From contig CAIYYW010000292.1 in NCBI GenBank assembly GCA_903930515.1, positions 1 through 17,533 on the forward strand: DNA of 17,533 bases, read 5' to 3'. The first letter of the stretch is position 1; each line of letters begins with the position of its first letter. The notes under the pieces were generated by a model. That model made no database searches. It was not told the origin of the DNA and saw nothing but the letters and a program-made list of their open reading frames with translations. Of this stretch, positions 15,474-17,533 are shown one piece after another. The position numbers were made by a program, and so were the translations under genes. The DNA comes from an uncultured delta proteobacterium. GTDB lineage: Bacteria > RBG-13-61-14 > DRUE01.

Positions 15474-15839
15474 ATGACCAGAGCAAGAGGGATCCCGGCC
15501 AGCCGGAGGAAGCGCAAGAAGATTTTAAAACTGGCCAAAGGCTACTTTGGAATGCGCAAGAACGCGATCAAGATCGCGCGCAACCAGGTACGGAGGGCAT
15601 TGCAAGCGGCCTATTCCGGCCGCAAGGAGCGCAAGCGGAATTTCCGCAGCCTCTGGATCGAGCGGATCAACGCCGCGGCCAGAATCCACGGCCTGAATTA
15701 CCGCGATTTTATCCACGGGCTGAACCTGGCCAAAATTCAAATTGACCGAAAGATGCTCGCCGACCTCGCCGTCAAAGACCCGCGCGGGTTTGAGGCGGTG
15801 GTGGAAAAAGTGAAAGCCGGACTGGCTTCCGTCAATTGA
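15474..15839 (+). CDS. rplT: Ribosomal protein bL20
   Basis: A 50S assembly protein that binds 23S rRNA and, in E. coli and Bacillus, represses its own operon by binding mRNA. The 121 residues are full length: basic N-terminal arm [25 protein letters not shown]-type sequence, then the globular part with [19 protein letters not shown] and [27 protein letters not shown] (15461-15466) is seven bases before the ATG, 18 bp after rpmI. No obvious L20 mRNA target resembling the rRNA site was recognised here, but such structures are hard to see by eye. Confidence 0.96.
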   Translation: MTRARGIPASRRKRKKILKLAKGYFGMRKNAIKIARNQVRRALQAAYSGRKERKRNFRSLWIERINAAARIHGLNYRDFIHGLNLAKIQIDRKMLADLAVKDPRGFEAVVEKVKAGLASVN

Positions 15840-15861
15840 TTTTTGCGGAAAGGGCGATCTG

Positions 15862-16878
15862 GTGCTGAACGACCTTGAGCAACTATCCGCGGCGGCCCGG
15901 GCCGAACTCAAGGACGCGGCCGACCTTGACCGCCTCAATCAGTTCCGGGTCAACTATCTGGGCCGGAAAGGAGTTCTGACCCAGAAGCTCAATTCCATCA
16001 AGGACCTCCCGCCCGAGGACCGGAGGCAGGCCGGGCAGGCCTTGAACCGGGTCAAGAAAGAATTGGAAGAACTGTTCGCGCAAAAGGAGCAGGAGCTTCA
16101 ATCCGGGGCGCAAGCCAAAGAGCGCGGGCAAAAAATAGATGTCACCATCCCCGGGTTCGGGCTTCAGCGCGGAAGCAGGCATCCCCTGAGCATCATTTTG
16201 GAGGAGATCGTGGATATTTTCCAGGGGATGGGGTTCCAGGTGGAAGAAGGACCGGACGCCGAGGACGAGTATCATAATTTCGGCGCGCTAAATTTTCCCG
16301 ATGAGCATCCGGCGCGCGATATGCAAGCCACTTTTTATCTGGACGGCGGCCTGATCCTGCGCACCCACACCTCCCCGGTCCAGATCCGGGCGATGAGCAA
16401 GCTTAAGCCCCCGCTCCGGGTGATCTGCCCGGGCCGGGTTTACCGCTGCGACGCGGACACCAGCCATTCTCCGATGTTCCATCAGTTGGAAGGGTTTATG
16501 GTGGACACCCGGATCACCTTCGTCCATCTCAAGGGCGTGCTGATGGAATTCGTGAAGGAATTTTTCGGCTCCGAAGTCAAGACCCGGTTCCGTCCCAGTT
16601 TTTTTCCCTTCACCGAGCCGAGTGCGGAGGTTGACATCGGCTGCATGATCTGCGGGGGCAAGGGATGCTCGGCCTGCAAGCAGAGCGGCTGGATGGAAGT
16701 GCTCGGGTCCGGGATGATCCATCCCAATGTCCTGAAAAATGTCGGGTACGACCCGGAAGCGGTCAGCGGGTTCGCCTTCGGACTGGGAGTGGAGAGGCTC
16801 GCGATGTTGCGCTTTCGGATTGATCATATCCGGATTTTTTTTGAAAACGATCTCAGGTTTTTGAAACAATTTTATTAA
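15862..16878 (+). CDS. pheS: Phenylalanyl-tRNA synthetase alpha subunit
   Basis: Catalytic subunit of the (alpha-beta)2 class II synthetase that charges tRNA-Phe. The 338-residue length is standard. Residues 1-85 are a charged coiled coil (LNRVKKELEELFAQKEQEL) that contacts tRNA; the catalytic domain starts near GFGLQRGSRHPLSIILEEI, with motif 2 region LRTHTSPVQIRAM, SHSPMFHQLEGF, FRPSFFPFTEPSAEVDI, and motif 3 GFAFGLGVERLAMLRFRIDHIR. A cysteine group, CMICGGKGCSACKQSGW, is common in PheS of many bacteria. The start is GTG with GGAAAGGG (15847-15854) well placed. It is followed by pheT after 72 bp. Confidence 0.96.
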   Translation: MLNDLEQLSAAARAELKDAADLDRLNQFRVNYLGRKGVLTQKLNSIKDLPPEDRRQAGQALNRVKKELEELFAQKEQELQSGAQAKERGQKIDVTIPGFGLQRGSRHPLSIILEEIVDIFQGMGFQVEEGPDAEDEYHNFGALNFPDEHPARDMQATFYLDGGLILRTHTSPVQIRAMSKLKPPLRVICPGRVYRCDADTSHSPMFHQLEGFMVDTRITFVHLKGVLMEFVKEFFGSEVKTRFRPSFFPFTEPSAEVDIGCMICGGKGCSACKQSGWMEVLGSGMIHPNVLKNVGYDPEAVSGFAFGLGVERLAMLRFRIDHIRIFFENDLRFLKQFY

Positions 16879-16880
16879 AA

Positions 16881-16949
16881 ATGAGCAGGCCCGGCGCTTC
16901 GGTCGGGCGACAAATAGCGCGCAGCCAAGAAAGGCTTCGCCAAGAATAA
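16881..16949 (+). CDS. Possible 22-residue reading frame between pheS and pheT
   Basis: An ATG two bases after the pheS stop opens a 22-codon frame (MSRPGASVGRQ...), Arg-rich, that ends one base before the pheT ATG. No Shine-Dalgarno precedes it, so it could be translated only by re-initiation from pheS and would pass ribosomes to pheT, which itself lacks a good ribosome-binding site. It contains no phenylalanine, unlike attenuation leader peptides. It may equally be chance. Confidence 0.2.
   Translation: MSRPGASVGRQIARSQERLRQE
16889..16908 (+). other. Intercistronic hairpin with a UUCG tetraloop
   Basis: GCCC at 16889-16892 pairs with GGGC at 16905-16908, continuing inward through two single-base bulges to a C(UUCG)G tetraloop (16897-16902), about seven pairs. 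No T-run follows, so it is not an intrinsic terminator; it may stabilise the pheS mRNA end or tune pheT translation. Pairing was judged by eye. Confidence 0.35.
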
Positions 16950-16950
16950 A

Positions 16951-17533
16951 ATGGACATATTATATAGCTGGCTTAAAGAATATCTCCCGGTGGAACTCTC
17001 CGCGACCGAGGCCGCGGACCTGCTCACCAATATCGGACTGGAAGCCACTGCGCGCGGAGCCGTCCCGCAAGAGGCGATGAAATATCTTGAGCAGGTGGTG
17101 ATCGGCCGGATCGAAAAAATAGAGAAGCATCCCAACGCGGACAAGCTCACTTACTGCCAGGTCCGGCCGGCGCCGGATGCCGAGCCGCTCCCGGTTGTCT
17201 GCGGCGCGCCCAATATCAAGGAGGGAGACCTGGTGCCGCTCGCGCTGGTCGGAGCGAAACTTGCAATCGGGACCTTGAAAGAAACCCTGATCCGGGGCTC
17301 GGTGAGCAAGGGGATGATGTGCGCCGCGGATGAGCTGGGCCTGGGGGACGACCATTCCGGGATTATCATCCTGCCTCCCGACGCCCCGCTGGGAGGGAGC
17401 TTCAAGGACTGGCTCCTGAAAAAGGATCTGATCCTATCGGTGGAGCCGACCCCCAACCGCGGCGACCTGCTTTGCATCCTCGGGGTGGCGCGCGAACTCG
17501 CGGCCGCGACCGGGACCAGGGCGATCCCTCCTG
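16951..17533 (+). CDS. pheT: Phenylalanyl-tRNA synthetase beta subunit, 3' end missing
   Basis: The beta subunit recognises tRNA-Phe and edits mischarged tyrosine. The frame opens at ATG 16951 (MDILYSWLKEYLPVELS, a typical PheT N terminus) and runs without a stop to the window edge, giving 194 of the usual ~800 residues. Visible parts are the EMAP/tRNA-binding-like domain (VVIGRIEKIEKHPNADKL, VVCGAPNIKEGDLVPLALVGA, MMCAADELGL) and the start of the next core domain (VEPTPNRGDLLCILGVARELAA). The ribosome-binding site is poor: the nearest purine run, AAGAAAGG, ends 16 bases upstream, so pheT probably depends on coupling to what is translated before it. Confidence 0.95.
   Translation, partial: MDILYSWLKEYLPVELSATEAADLLTNIGLEATARGAVPQEAMKYLEQVVIGRIEKIEKHPNADKLTYCQVRPAPDAEPLPVVCGAPNIKEGDLVPLALVGAKLAIGTLKETLIRGSVSKGMMCAADELGLGDDHSGIIILPPDAPLGGSFKDWLLKKDLILSVEPTPNRGDLLCILGVARELAAATGTRAIPP

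Noticed and set aside
1-17533. tRNA genes, CRISPR repeats, insertion sequences, phage or toxin-antitoxin genes
   Set aside because: None could be recognised on either strand; intergenic space is small and accounted for by promoters and hairpins.

Overview
The window is a GC-rich (roughly 55-60% by eye), gene-dense bacterial chromosome segment with no tRNA, rRNA, insertion sequence, CRISPR array or phage gene visible. The gene set resembles Deltaproteobacteria-like lineages (Desulfobacterota, Myxococcota and relatives): the thrS-infC-rpmI-rplT-pheS-pheT operon, a LexA-ImuB-DnaE2 mutagenesis cassette, an HDAC-like deacetylase beside a CoA-transferase fused to a GNAT domain, an IF3 with a C-terminal tail, and a TMTC-like membrane/TPR protein. 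The exact phylum cannot be fixed from this sequence; uncultured phyla with similar gene content remain possible.

Layout. (1) 1-576: 3' part of thymidylate kinase (tmk), cut by the window edge. (2) 674-3480: a cysteine-rich CxxCxxCC-family protein whose stop overlaps the start of a polytopic TMTC-like putative glycosyltransferase with seven TPRs. (3) 3519-7644: an acylation-themed operon, namely an HDAC/AcuC-like deacetylase, a CoA-transferase-GNAT fusion starting inside the deacetylase stop (ATGA), and a third gene for a GNAT-fold protein. (4) 7645-7695: short convergent spacer with a hairpin. (5) 12470-7696, minus strand: lexA, imuB, dnaE2/imuC, a compact SOS translesion operon without imuA. 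(6) 12471-12659: divergent regulatory region with the lexA promoter and candidate operator, an imperfect hairpin and the thrS promoter. (7) 12660-17533, plus strand: thrS, infC, rpmI, rplT, pheS and partial pheT.

How the genes work together. Region 3 reads as a writer/eraser module for protein acylation: one protein can move CoA between acids and carries an acetyltransferase domain, and its coupled neighbour is a deacylase with an intact zinc site. This parallels the Bacillus AcuA/AcuC and enterobacterial Pat logic in a different architecture. Region 5 is an inducible mutasome: LexA represses, ImuB (a Y-family scaffold without catalytic acids but with a clamp-binding motif) recruits, and DnaE2 polymerises. 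Region 7 is translation machinery; infC almost certainly starts at a rare AUA codon inside the thrS stop, which fits IF3 autoregulation by start-codon discrimination.

The most notable signals are the acylation operon, the AUA start of infC, a perfect palindrome over the lexA -10 box that may be an undescribed LexA operator, and three genes (674, 3519, lexA) whose best sigma70-like promoters would put the transcript start at or within about two bases of the start codon, suggesting leaderless mRNAs.
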